Shown piece by piece: positions 25,168-33,025 of a stretch of 64,000 nt of DNA. Position 1 is the first letter of the stretch. Every line of letters starts with the position of its first letter. The notes under the pieces are model-generated. The model was not told where the DNA came from, ran no database searches, and saw only the letters and a program-made list of their open reading frames with translations. The stretch lies in contig JAJFJT010000026.1 of assembly GCA_021773795.1 (NCBI GenBank), forward strand, positions 1 through 64,000, read 5' to 3'. Position numbers and translations under genes: made by a program. This DNA comes from Gammaproteobacteria bacterium. Its GTDB lineage: Bacteria; Pseudomonadota; Gammaproteobacteria; HK1.

Positions 25168-25692
25168 ATGACCGACAATAATAAATCCCAGGAACACCTG
25201 CTCCACGGTTACGAACGCATGCTGGAGCGCGCACGCAGCACCCTGGAGCAGGCCCGAAAAGAGGCCGTTCCCCCGCTTTCCCAACTACTGGACAAGGCCC
25301 GGGAAAAGGCCGTCTCGCTAGGAGAATTAAGCCGTGAGGAGGCGGAAAAGGTCGCCCATTATCTGCGTCGGGATGTGGATGATGCGGCCGATCACCTGAA
25401 CGAGAGTAATGATGAACTGGGAGACTGGCTGCGCTTTGACATGGAACTCATAGAAGAGCGCCTGCGCGATCTGTTTTCCGGCATGGTCGACCACACTCGC
25501 CTGGAACTGGATCGCCTCGCTACCCGCGCCCGCGAGGGCACGATACTGAGCACCGGTGAGGTCAGTGGTCCTGGCACCCTGGAGTGCCGTGGCTGTGGCC
25601 AGCACCTGCACTTCCACCGCACCGGCCATATCCCCCCCTGTCCCAAGTGCCACGGTACTGAGTTTCGGCGCCCGAGAAAAGCAGCGGCATAG
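25168..25692 (+). CDS. DUF1451 zinc-ribbon protein, YbeL-like
   Basis: A 174-residue cytoplasmic protein. A long charged helical part (about 1-120, with LSREEAEKVAHYLRRDVDDA) precedes a C-terminal zinc ribbon with CxxC pairs (LECRGCGQHLHFH and PPCPKCHG). The layout matches E. coli YbeL (DUF1451), of unknown function. The ATG at 25168 has GAGG upstream and gives the family N-terminus; starts at 25141 and 25144 are also in frame. Confidence 0.85.
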   Translation: MTDNNKSQEHLLHGYERMLERARSTLEQARKEAVPPLSQLLDKAREKAVSLGELSREEAEKVAHYLRRDVDDAADHLNESNDELGDWLRFDMELIEERLRDLFSGMVDHTRLELDRLATRAREGTILSTGEVSGPGTLECRGCGQHLHFHRTGHIPPCPKCHGTEFRRPRKAAA

Positions 25693-25705
25693 AGACCTGC
25701 CGACC

Positions 25706-25726
25706 GTAGGGCGGACCATGTCCGCC
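25706..25726 (+). repeat. Single REP sequence
   Basis: GTAG followed by GGCGGACCATGTCCGCC, identical to the copies at 13512, 28222 and 37186. It starts 14 bp after the stop of the DUF1451 gene, a typical REP position. Confidence 0.8.
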
Positions 25727-25763
25727 GCGAAAGCCCGCCCTTGTATTGTAAATCTGCAGTTGC

Positions 25764-25869
25764 TGTAGCCTGGATGAAACGGAGTGAAATCCGGGGCAGA
25801 GCCCGGTGCCACACCAACCCACTGTGCCGCCACTTACCCGGATTTCGCTGTCGCTACATCCAGGCTACA
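25764..25869. repeat. Long inverted repeat ('TGTAGCCTGGATG')
   Basis: A 106-bp hairpin-forming sequence. The left arm (25764-25795: TGTAGCCTGGATG ... AAATCCGGGG) is complementary to the right arm (25837-25869: CCCGGATTT ... CATCCAGGCTACA). It resembles dispersed extragenic repeats common in proteobacteria. The remainder of the 323-bp gap, 25870-26015, shows nothing I can name. Confidence 0.7.
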
Positions 25870-26015
25870 GCGGACGGTGCTTCATCAGGCTTGAGGCCCA
25901 TAACAATATCTACACGAGTTGACCGCACCGGCACGGAACATTTCCATATTTTGTGGTCGAAGGAGAGACGCGAGGCATTACATTTCCCGCCCATACACCA
26001 TGGAAACATTAGCCA

Positions 26016-26858
26016 ATGTCGAGTACCCCCTTCCGCCAATCCACAGCAACAGGACTACTGATAGCAGCCCTGCTGTGCTTTACATCCCTCTCCAGCGCCG
26101 CCCCCAAGGCTGAGCTCTGGAAACGCTGGCAGACTCACGATTCCGCTGCCACAGAAACCGTCGATCACTCAGCCTGGACGCAATTTCTTCAGCAATACGT
26201 ACATCCGGGTGAAGATGGCATACATCGTACCGCCTACGACCGCGTCTCCCCTGGGGCACGCCAGGCACTGGACGGCTATATCGGCAAACTGGCCAGCACC
26301 CCCATCAGCCAGCTCAATCGTAGCCAGCAGCGCGCCTATTGGATCAACCTCTACAACGCCCTCACAGTGCAAACGGTACTCGCCCATTACCCGGTAAAAA
26401 GCATCCGTGATATCCGCATTTCACCGGGCTGGTTTACAGTCGGCCCCTGGGATAAAAAGCTCGTGCGGATAGAGTCCGAAGAGCTCAGCCTGAACGATAT
26501 CGAGCACCGTATCCTGCGCCCCATCTGGCGGGACCCGCGCATCCATTACGCCCTCAACTGTGCCTCGCTGGGATGTCCCAATTTGCAGCGTGAAGCCTTC
26601 ACCGCAGACAACAGTGAAGCACTGCTGGATACCGCCGCCAGGGAGTTCATCAACCATCCACGCGGGGTTTCCGTACGTAATGGAAGCCTGCACGTTTCAA
26701 GTATTTACGTCTGGTTTGGAGAAGACTTCGGCGACGACGAGGCTGGCCTGCTCAGCCATCTGAGAAAATATGCGGCAGAGCCCTTGGCAACGAAGCTAAC
26801 GAACGTGAAGAACGTTGCCTCCCACGACTACGACTGGGCTCTCAACGACACCTTATAA
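26016..26858 (+). CDS. DUF547 domain exported protein
   Basis: A 280-residue protein with a signal peptide (about 1-28, hydrophobic GLLIAALLCFTSLSSA then AP). The DUF547 domain follows, with RAYWINLYNALTVQTVLAHYP, the HYALNCASLGCPNL stretch and FINHPRGV. The paired Cys in CASLGC and the preceding His are conserved in the family and suggest a papain-like or metal site, but no activity is proven. Probably periplasmic. It stands alone. Confidence 0.85.
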   Translation: MSSTPFRQSTATGLLIAALLCFTSLSSAAPKAELWKRWQTHDSAATETVDHSAWTQFLQQYVHPGEDGIHRTAYDRVSPGARQALDGYIGKLASTPISQLNRSQQRAYWINLYNALTVQTVLAHYPVKSIRDIRISPGWFTVGPWDKKLVRIESEELSLNDIEHRILRPIWRDPRIHYALNCASLGCPNLQREAFTADNSEALLDTAAREFINHPRGVSVRNGSLHVSSIYVWFGEDFGDDEAGLLSHLRKYAAEPLATKLTNVKNVASHDYDWALNDTL

Positions 26859-26880
26859 GAGAGGTGGGTGCTTTCACCAT

Positions 26881-26946
26881 GTAGGGCAGGGCAGGCCATG
26901 CCTGCCGCACATTAAACGCCCATTCGGCGGGCACGGCCCGCCCTAC
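26881..26946. repeat. REPIN with variant REP sequences
   Basis: A left copy GTAGGGCAGGGCAGGCCATG-CCTGCC (26881-26906) and an inverted partner GGCGGGCACGGCCCGCC-CTAC (26926-26946). Both keep the CTAC tail but have changed stems that remain self-complementary. The pair lies 22 bp after the DUF547 gene. Confidence 0.7.
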
Positions 26947-26950
26947 ACAA

Positions 26951-27000
26951 GCGCCGCTCCTTGGCATCCATGCCATCGCGGCATAAGTGCGTCCCTGCAC
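26951..27000 (-). repeat. Family-4 repeat fragment, copy C
   Basis: On the minus strand it reads GTGCAGGGACGCACTTATGC, then CGCGATGGCATGGATGCCAA, which matches the left half of copy B (23461-23515) with few changes. It directly abuts the terminator of the PEP-CTERM gene. Confidence 0.7.
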
Positions 27001-27023
27001 AAAAAAAACCCCGCCGGAGCGGG
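27001..27023 (-). terminator. Rho-independent terminator of the PEP-CTERM gene
   Basis: A CCCGC/GCGGG stem with a 4-base loop followed by eight T on the minus strand, 30 bp past the stop codon. Confidence 0.85.
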
Positions 27024-27052
27024 ATTCGGAAAGGAAAAAAGAAGCTTTAATA

Positions 27053-27832
27053 TTAGCGCTTACGGCGCCGGGCACCAAAACCCATACCCGCAAGGCCGAG
27101 GCCGAGCAATGCGAGGGTAGCGGGTTCAGGAACATCACGCTCCTGTTCAATAGAAACCTGGAGAGTATAGGTATCTCCCGTATCAGGTGGATTACTGTTG
27201 CTGCTCCACTCTCCTGAAGAAACAATATGCTCTGGAATAATTTCTTCCGGAATACAGACTGCCCCGAAACACTGTTCAGGAATTATCACTTCAGGAATTG
27301 TTACTATTGTTGCGTCGTTCGGCGTGGACGAAAACTCAGCCACACCCACCACGTAGGTACCCGCCGTGGCAAAGATAACATCAAGAAAGGAGTCCAAAAC
27401 GCCTCCCGATACGCCGTCACTTCCCGAGGCGCCGGCACTCTGAGCACTATCATCATTGCTAAACTGAACGATACCCGCCGAGTTCCAGATGGCAATCTCG
27501 GTATCCATATCTCCGGCACTGTCGGTCCAGCCGAAATCAATATCGAAGATACCCCGCGCCCCATCAAAGGGCACCAGGAAGGAGTAAAAATCAAAGGTGC
27601 CATCACCGGTGCCATTGATAGTCACATGGGGAATGGTGGTAGAGGTGTTACCAAAGGTATCCCCGATGTTCACACTGAAATCCAATGAGAAGGAGCCATC
27701 GATATTCTGCGCCGTCGCCAAGGTGCTATTGGGTTCGGACTCCGCCAGTACCGATGCACCCGCCAGACCCGCATAACACAGGCCACTCGCAAGGGTCAGG
27801 GCCGTGAGACTTAGAATTCGTTTTGTTGCCAT
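27053..27832 (-). CDS. PEP-CTERM sorting domain surface protein
   Basis: A 259-residue exported protein. A signal peptide (about 1-27, ending AGASVLAES) is followed by a beta-rich, Asp/Gly/Ser/Thr-rich domain resembling bacterial pre-peptidase C-terminal folds. The C-terminal sorting signal VPEPATLALLGLGLAG and the Arg/Lys tail RRRKR complete it. Exosortase cuts such proteins after the PEP motif and displays them with extracellular polysaccharide. No exosortase is in the window. A strong sigma-54-like promoter lies 44 bp upstream of the start. The ATG at 27832 has a GGAG site; the frame open to 27889 is not needed. Confidence 0.9.
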   Translation of the reverse strand: MATKRILSLTALTLASGLCYAGLAGASVLAESEPNSTLATAQNIDGSFSLDFSVNIGDTFGNTSTTIPHVTINGTGDGTFDFYSFLVPFDGARGIFDIDFGWTDSAGDMDTEIAIWNSAGIVQFSNDDSAQSAGASGSDGVSGGVLDSFLDVIFATAGTYVVGVAEFSSTPNDATIVTIPEVIIPEQCFGAVCIPEEIIPEHIVSSGEWSSNSNPPDTGDTYTLQVSIEQERDVPEPATLALLGLGLAGMGFGARRRKR

Positions 27833-27875
27833 GCTCTGTGCTCCAAAAAGTTTGTTCGTGGTTTCACGGAAGTCT

Positions 27876-27893
27876 AATGCAAGCCGCATGCCA
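27876..27893 (-). promoter_or_regulatory. Sigma-54 (RpoN) promoter of the PEP-CTERM gene
   Basis: TGGCATGCGGCTTGCATT matches the -24/-12 consensus TGGCAC-N5-TTGC with the exact GG-N10-GC spacing. Transcription would start near 27867 and leave a 35-nt leader containing the GGAG ribosome site. PEP-CTERM and extracellular polysaccharide genes in several proteobacteria depend on RpoN and the activator PrsR, which fits. Confidence 0.7.
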
Positions 27894-27936
27894 TTATTTG
27901 TTTTTCCCTATAATTCATAGCCTTAGAGCATTACGC

Positions 27937-27954
27937 GCTCTCTTCAAAGAGAGC
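27937..27954. promoter_or_regulatory. Perfect dyad upstream of the sigma-54 promoter
   Basis: GCTCTCTT and AAGAGAGC separated by two bases form a perfect 18-bp dyad. It lies 70-87 bp upstream of the predicted start, where enhancer-binding activators of RpoN promoters commonly bind. It could instead be a simple hairpin. The rest of 27955-28221 holds nothing I can name. Confidence 0.4.
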
Positions 27955-28221
27955 TCTGCCCGGCAGGTGTAAAGTTTCCTGACGAGTTCTCCTTTCCCCC
28001 GGGGCCGTAGACAGGTTGTAGAATAACCTGAAAATAAACATCTAAGCGATTGTTTTATTAGGACTTTATTTGGAATAACTCGAAAGCAATGGCAGGGACA
28101 GGTAGTCACCACACATCGCAGACCGCTTCAGAAGCGTAAAAATTTCTGACAAGTAATGTAAAAGGCTTGATTCCCACGAACGGTGGAGCTTTGGCATGCT
28201 GGCATAAACCTCACCCACCTC

Positions 28222-28298
28222 GTAGGGCGGACCATGTCCGCCTAAAAAGAAGCTCTGATTATTACCGCCATTAAGACGGCGGACACGGTCCGCCCTAC
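28222..28298. repeat. REPIN next to the RAYT gene
   Basis: GTAG-GGCGGACCATGTCCGCC at 28222-28242 and the inverted GGCGGACACGGTCCGCC-CTAC at 28278-28298, 35 bp apart. It ends 41 bp from the stop of the RAYT gene. Confidence 0.85.
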
Positions 28299-28339
28299 GA
28301 GTCCGTATCCAGCGCACCGTGCGCCAGAAACGCTACCGC

Positions 28340-28873
28340 CTACTCACCAAAATGGCCATCCATTTTATCGGGTGGAATATCGCCCCACGTCTCGGGATAT
28401 TTTCCTTCGCTCACATAACGGTGAAAACTGGAGAAAGGCCAATCCGCCACCCGTGTGACATGCTCATGCTTTACCGGATTCCAGTGCAGATAATCCAGAT
28501 GTCCGTGCAGATCCCGCTGGTCACGAATGAGATGCTCCCAATACCGGGATTGCCAAATCCCGAGTTTCCTCCGTTGTCCAGGGATAGCCGGATTATCAAC
28601 ACCCTGAATAGCCTGACTGGTCAGGCGTTTAATCATTGACCAGCGATTGGGATAGTCGGCGTCATCGGGCGGCAGTGTCCAGATGCAATGTAAATGATCC
28701 GGGAGCAAGACCCAGGCATCGATATTAAATGGGTGTGATCGGCGAACAGAATTTATTGCAGCACGCAAGGCGGTGCGGAGTGACGGTATGGTGAGGATTG
28801 GATGTCGTTTCCAGCTAACCAGTGTGAAGAAATAGCAGCCACCTAGAACACGGGCTCGACGATAGTTTGGCAT
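28340..28873 (-). CDS. rayT: REP-associated tyrosine transposase (RAYT)
   Basis: A 177-residue Y1 (HUH) single-strand nuclease. The metal-binding HUH motif is His60-Leu-His62 in LLPDHLHCIW, and the catalytic tyrosine is Tyr128 in DYLHWNPVKH. Both lie in the arrangement of RAYTs, which cut REP hairpins and are thought to move REPINs. The gene is intact and bracketed by REP sequences (28278-28298 and 28903-28923), the usual single-copy RAYT layout. About ten more copies of the same REP are scattered in the window, which suggests that it has been active in this genome. Confidence 0.92.
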   Translation of the reverse strand: MPNYRRARVLGGCYFFTLVSWKRHPILTIPSLRTALRAAINSVRRSHPFNIDAWVLLPDHLHCIWTLPPDDADYPNRWSMIKRLTSQAIQGVDNPAIPGQRRKLGIWQSRYWEHLIRDQRDLHGHLDYLHWNPVKHEHVTRVADWPFSSFHRYVSEGKYPETWGDIPPDKMDGHFGE

Positions 28874-28902
28874 CTGACATCCTTGTCATTGTGGTGATGA
28901 AT

Positions 28903-28923
28903 GGCGGACATGGGCCGCCCTAC
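28903..28923 (-). repeat. REP upstream of the RAYT gene
   Basis: GGCGGACATGGGCCGCC followed by CTAC, 29 bp before the RAYT start codon and in the same orientation as the REP at 28278. Together they bracket the gene. Confidence 0.8.
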
Positions 28924-28952
28924 ATTTCCGTACCGAAATCCAGGATGACTGG

Positions 28953-29363
28953 CTAGTTCCAGCAATCGCCGCCGCCGGTGGAGCCTTTTTGTCCCAGGGA
29001 ATTGAGGGTAATGGTGGCGCACTCGGTATCGGTGGCCTGGAGATTTTGTGCGGTGGCCGTGAGGCTGTAGGCAGTAGCACTGGCGGCGGTGGCGTCCACG
29101 GTGTAGAAGGCGTTTTCTGAGACCGCCGGGTCCGCGGCAAAGCTAAGCTGGGTCATAACGTTGGTATAGGTATTGTTATCGGCAAAAAAGCGCTCTTCCC
29201 GATTGGCCGCCTGCAGCAGCAGGTTACGGCCCTCAGCCCGGCGCGCCTCGCGCACATAATCCTGATAGGCCGGATAGGCAAAGGCACCGATGATGCCGAT
29301 GATGGCAACCACAATCATCAGCTCCATCAAGGTGATACCCGCACTTTTGTGAAAGTTCTTCAT
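28953..29363 (-). CDS. pilE: Type IV pilin (PilE/PilA-like)
   Basis: A 136-residue pilin. A short Lys/His leader (MKNFHKSAG) ends at Gly9, where prepilin peptidase cuts. The mature protein begins [20 protein letters not shown], with the key Glu at mature position 5 (residue 14 here). The rest has the ADNNTYT region and a C-terminal Cys pair (TECAT and GGDCWN) of the D-loop. It is a lone pilin gene: no pilV, pilW, pilX or assembly genes are adjacent. The start 29363 follows a plausible site; the frame open to 29435 is rejected. Confidence 0.92.
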   Translation of the reverse strand: MKNFHKSAGITLMELMIVVAIIGIIGAFAYPAYQDYVREARRAEGRNLLLQAANREERFFADNNTYTNVMTQLSFAADPAVSENAFYTVDATAASATAYSLTATAQNLQATDTECATITLNSLGQKGSTGGGDCWN

Positions 29364-29505
29364 GGCTCTTATCTCTCCTGACATAGTGGCCCGGTCGGCC
29401 ACGTCATTATGAACGTTGCCTTGGAAGCATCGCAAACATCAGGGGCCAATAATGAGACCCGTGGCACAGGACGTGCGGGACCAACTTGGGTGATAATCCG
29501 CTCCC

Positions 29506-31041
29506 ATGGCTAAGTTTGACGTTACCAAAGGCTGCCAAAATCAGTCCACCGGGGTACTCGGTGGCTGCTATCTGCTGTGCATGGCCATCGCCTACGCGCT
29601 CTACCAGACTCGGGTGCTGCCAGCAGGCGGTCCGCCCGTCACCGGCGCGCTGAGCTGGCTACCCGCCGACTATCATTTCCGCTCCATCACCCGAAACTAC
29701 TACGACATCCTGTTTATCGTGCTGCTTGGCTTCCAGTTCATGGTGAGCTGGGAGTTCATCCACAACCGCGCTGGCCGCACACTCATTCTGGCTATTAGCT
29801 TCGGAACCCTGGCTATGGCCCTTGGCGTTGCTCTTGGGGCTCCCTGGATGCTGGCGGCCCCGCTACAGGACTTCGGTGGCTGGAAGTGGAATCGCTTCGA
29901 GGTGGTATTTCTTTTGCAAACCAGCGCCATGCTGTTGCCGTGGCTACTCCGTGACCGCAGCCAGGACCATGTCATGCGCTCGCCCTTCGGTTGGGCATTG
30001 CGCAGCGCCTTCTGGCGCTGGGGCGCGGGCCTACTGGTCTTCACCCTGGTGCTTGCCATCACCTTTTCCCACCCCTTCTATGGCAACAAATATTATGAAA
30101 ACTGGCGCATCGTCTGCGCCTATCTATACAGCGCCTACCTGTTTTTCGGCTTTCCCTATGCGCTTATCACCGCGCGCTACCGGGGACACCGCTACGAACA
30201 TCGGGTAGACGCGGGCTTCGTACTGTTACTGATCCTGCGCGGCATGATGCGACGCATACTGCACCCTGGCTACACTGGACTACGGCGGATCCTGAATGAC
30301 CGCCGCAATCTCGCGCTGCTACGGGATCTCGGGGTGAAGCTGTTCTTTGTGCCGTTAATGGTGGTGTTTTTATTCAACGAGTTCGGCCAGCTTTCCACCT
30401 TTCTGGGCCAATACCTGGATAGCAGTCGTGGTTTCGGAGCGCACTGGAAACAATCCTTTGATGCCGCCTACTGGGTGATGTTCCACAGCCTGTTCGTGGT
30501 GGATGTGGGGCTGGGACTCATCGGCTATTGCGCCTCCTCACGCTGGCTCGACAACAAGTCACGTAGCGTGGACCCCACCATGAGTGGCTGGCTGGTAGCA
30601 CTGATCTGTTATCCACCCTTCAACGGTGTAGCCAACGGTTATCTGCCCTATGGCCCAACAGGATTTTCCACTGCCTACTGGATTTTCCAGTCCGTCTGGC
30701 TGGAAGTGGGGCTGAAGACCTTCAGCCTGGTGCTGTATGCGGTATACGTGTGGGCAACCATGGCCTTTGGGCTGCGCTTTTCCAATCTCACCCATCGCGG
30801 CATCCTTACCCAGGGGCCCTACGCCCTGATACGCCACCCGGCCTATACCTGCAAAAACCTCGCCTGGTGGGCCAGCAGTATTACCAACTTCAGCAATCCT
30901 ATGCAGTTCTTGTTCCTGGGGGCATGGAACTTTATCTACTATCTGCGGGCGATGACCGAGGAACGCCATCTGCGTCAGGACCCGGACTACCGGAGCTATT
31001 GCAAACACGTGCGCTATCGCTTCATTCCAGGGCTTTGGTAG
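29506..31041 (+). CDS. Large membrane protein with an ICMT/PEMT-like C-terminal domain
   Basis: A 511-residue polytopic membrane protein with about ten hydrophobic segments. The last 110 residues carry the isoprenylcysteine/phospholipid methyltransferase pattern: RGILTQGPYALIRHPAYTCK, a membrane hairpin, then MTEERHLRQDPDYRSYCKHV, whose Glu-Glu and Arg-His residues bind S-adenosylmethionine in that family. The N-terminal 380 residues are an additional membrane domain I do not recognise. It could methylate a lipid, a sugar polymer or a small thiol. It is divergent from the pilin gene and convergent with rfaH. Confidence 0.65.
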   Translation: MAKFDVTKGCQNQSTGVLGGCYLLCMAIAYALYQTRVLPAGGPPVTGALSWLPADYHFRSITRNYYDILFIVLLGFQFMVSWEFIHNRAGRTLILAISFGTLAMALGVALGAPWMLAAPLQDFGGWKWNRFEVVFLLQTSAMLLPWLLRDRSQDHVMRSPFGWALRSAFWRWGAGLLVFTLVLAITFSHPFYGNKYYENWRIVCAYLYSAYLFFGFPYALITARYRGHRYEHRVDAGFVLLLILRGMMRRILHPGYTGLRRILNDRRNLALLRDLGVKLFFVPLMVVFLFNEFGQLSTFLGQYLDSSRGFGAHWKQSFDAAYWVMFHSLFVVDVGLGLIGYCASSRWLDNKSRSVDPTMSGWLVALICYPPFNGVANGYLPYGPTGFSTAYWIFQSVWLEVGLKTFSLVLYAVYVWATMAFGLRFSNLTHRGILTQGPYALIRHPAYTCKNLAWWASSITNFSNPMQFLFLGAWNFIYYLRAMTEERHLRQDPDYRSYCKHVRYRFIPGLW

Positions 31042-31087
31042 GAGCCCCGTGGGGCTAAACCCTAGGCCAACCGGAAAAATACGGAAC

Positions 31088-31585
31088 CTAAACTACCTCA
31101 ATCCCCGTAAGTGGCGCCTCGATGCGGGCACTGCGATCAGCCAGCTCCAGTAGCAACACCACCCGTTCCTTGCCACTGGAGGCCTCAAAGATGGCCTCGT
31201 AACCCGCCATGGCACCATCGCGGATACGTACCCGGTCTCCCGGTTTGAGCTTTACTTCCGGCAGACATTGCACCCCATCGGCATCCTCGCGCTTACGTAA
31301 TGCATCCACCAGAGCACCGGGAACCACCGCCGCATGGCTGGCGAAGCGCACCATATTGGCAACCCCGATGGTGGAACGTATAGGGCCCCAATCCTCATTC
31401 TGATCACTGAGCTGAAGAAAGAGGTAGCGGGGAAACATGGGAACAACCACGTCGTAATAGCGACGCTCGCGCCGGCGACGGGCGCGCAGCATAGGCAGAT
31501 AAGCGCGATAACCCTGGCGGGTCAGATTTTCCAGGGCCAGCCGTTCACCCTGTGGCTTGGTGTAAAGGAGATACCAGGCATCCAT
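31088..31585 (-). CDS. rfaH: Transcription antitermination protein RfaH
   Basis: A 165-residue NusG paralogue. It begins MDAWYLLYTKPQGERLALENL and has the NGN domain with the RYLFLQL stretch. A KOW-type C-terminal segment follows (VKLKPGDRVRIRDGAMAGYE). RfaH reduces pausing and termination in long operons for capsule, lipopolysaccharide or pilus genes and recruits ribosomes. The gene sits directly beside nucleotide-sugar genes, which fits. The start at 31585 is the conserved Met; seven more codons are open upstream. No convincing ops element is seen near the neighbouring operon. Confidence 0.9.
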   Translation of the reverse strand: MDAWYLLYTKPQGERLALENLTRQGYRAYLPMLRARRRRERRYYDVVVPMFPRYLFLQLSDQNEDWGPIRSTIGVANMVRFASHAAVVPGALVDALRKREDADGVQCLPEVKLKPGDRVRIRDGAMAGYEAIFEASSGKERVVLLLELADRSARIEAPLTGIEVV

Positions 31586-31642
31586 CAATGCTTCCCTTCT
31601 GTGCAATCGCCACCAAAGCGGGTGGCAAGTCCATGCTAACGC

Positions 31643-31708
31643 CTAAGGAACCTCTGATCTATTCGTGAACTCGTATCTTGCGCCCAAAATAAATCAGAGC
31701 TTCCCTAA
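31643..31708. mobile_element. Family-3 element, short deleted copy
   Basis: A 66-bp element with ends CTAAGGAACCTCTGAT and ATCAGAGCTTCCCTAA. Its interior TATTCGTGAACTCGTATCTTG is the reverse complement of the right part of the 168-bp copy at 53895-54062. The right end contains the stop codon of ugd (31705-31707). Confidence 0.7.
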
Positions 31709-33009
31709 CGCCCAACACCGAAATACTGAAAACCGGCTGCGTCCATCTGGGTCGGTTCGTAGACATTGCGCAGATCTACAAACACATCACCCACCATGGC
31801 CTCCTTGAGGCGTTTCAAATCAAGGCCACGATAACAATTCCACTCGGTCATCATCACCACTGCATCGGCCCCGGCCACTGTCTCGTAGATGTCATCGCAG
31901 TAATGCATGGTTGCCGGCAACAGTTTGCGCGCCTCATCCATGCCCTGGGGATCATGGGCACGAACCACCGCCCCTTTTTCCAGCAGTGGTGGCAGGATCG
32001 CGAGCGCCGGGGCATCACGCATATCATCGGTCTCGGGCTTGAAGGTCAGGCCCAGTATGGCAATGGTTCTGCCCGACTCACTGCCCCCGAGAGCACGGCG
32101 AATCTTGTGTACCATGCGTGCCCGCTGGGCGGCGTTGACCTCCACCACCGCCTCAACGATACGACAGGAAACGCTGTTTTCCTGCGCAGTGCGTACCAGC
32201 GCCAGCGTGTCCTTGGGAAAGCACGAGCCGCCATAACCGGGGCCAGCGTGCAGGAATTTGCGGCCGATACGGCCATCAAGGCCCATGCCACGCGCCACCG
32301 CATGCACATCGGCATCCACCGCCTCGCACAGGGCCGAGACCTCGTTGATAAAGCTGATCTTGGTGGCGAGAAAGGCGTTGGCGGCATATTTGGTGAGTTC
32401 TGCACTCTCCAGATTAGTGATCACCAGCGGCGTTTCAATGAGATTGAGGGGGCGGTAGAGTTCACGCAAACGCTCTTCGGCGCGCTTGCTTTCCACTCCC
32501 AGCACCACCCGATCCGGGCGCATGAAGTCCGATATGGCCGCACCTTCGCGGAGAAACTCAGGATTCGAGGCCACATCAAAGTCGGCCTCCGGGTTCTCCT
32601 CGGCCACGATACGTGCCACCTGGCGCGCAGTACCCACGGGCACGGTGGATTTATCCACGATGACGGTATAGCCCGAGAGATGCTTAGCTATCTCGCGGGC
32701 AGCGGCAAAGACATAGCTAAGATCGGCGTGCCCGTCACCGCGGCGGCTGGGAGTGCCAACGGCAACGAATACCAGATCCGCGCCGCCCACGGCTTCGGAA
32801 AAATTTGTAGTAAAGCGCAACCTGCCGGCCAACTGGTTCTTCGATACCATGTCCTCAAGACCTGGCTCATAGATGGGAATCTCTCCTCGAGACAACGCTG
32901 CAATCCGCTCCTCATCCACATCCAGGCAGCTTACCTGGGCCCCGAATTCGGCAAAACACGCCCCCGACACCAGGCCCACATAACCCGCACCCACTATGGT
33001 TACATTCAT
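31705..33009 (-). CDS. ugd: UDP-glucose 6-dehydrogenase
   Basis: A 434-residue enzyme making UDP-glucuronate from UDP-glucose with two NAD+. The N-terminal Rossmann reads TIVGAGYVGLVSG. The catalytic Cys is in GYGGSCFPKDTLAL, and the C-terminal domain has LGLTFKPETDDMRDAPAL. UDP-glucuronate is the start of acidic polysaccharide building blocks and the substrate of the epimerase encoded two genes upstream. The gene lies 16 bp after the neighbouring dehydrogenase. Its stop codon is inside a family-3 repeat end. Confidence 0.95.
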   Translation of the reverse strand: MNVTIVGAGYVGLVSGACFAEFGAQVSCLDVDEERIAALSRGEIPIYEPGLEDMVSKNQLAGRLRFTTNFSEAVGGADLVFVAVGTPSRRGDGHADLSYVFAAAREIAKHLSGYTVIVDKSTVPVGTARQVARIVAEENPEADFDVASNPEFLREGAAISDFMRPDRVVLGVESKRAEERLRELYRPLNLIETPLVITNLESAELTKYAANAFLATKISFINEVSALCEAVDADVHAVARGMGLDGRIGRKFLHAGPGYGGSCFPKDTLALVRTAQENSVSCRIVEAVVEVNAAQRARMVHKIRRALGGSESGRTIAILGLTFKPETDDMRDAPALAILPPLLEKGAVVRAHDPQGMDEARKLLPATMHYCDDIYETVAGADAVVMMTEWNCYRGLDLKRLKEAMVGDVFVDLRNVYEPTQMDAAGFQYFGVGR

Positions 33010-33025
33010 TGCTTAACGACTCCTG

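Noticed and set aside
28333-28340. CTACCGCC, complement of the RfaH ops core GGCGGTAG
   Set aside because: It lies at the end of the RAYT gene, not in the leader of a long operon, and the rest of ops does not match.
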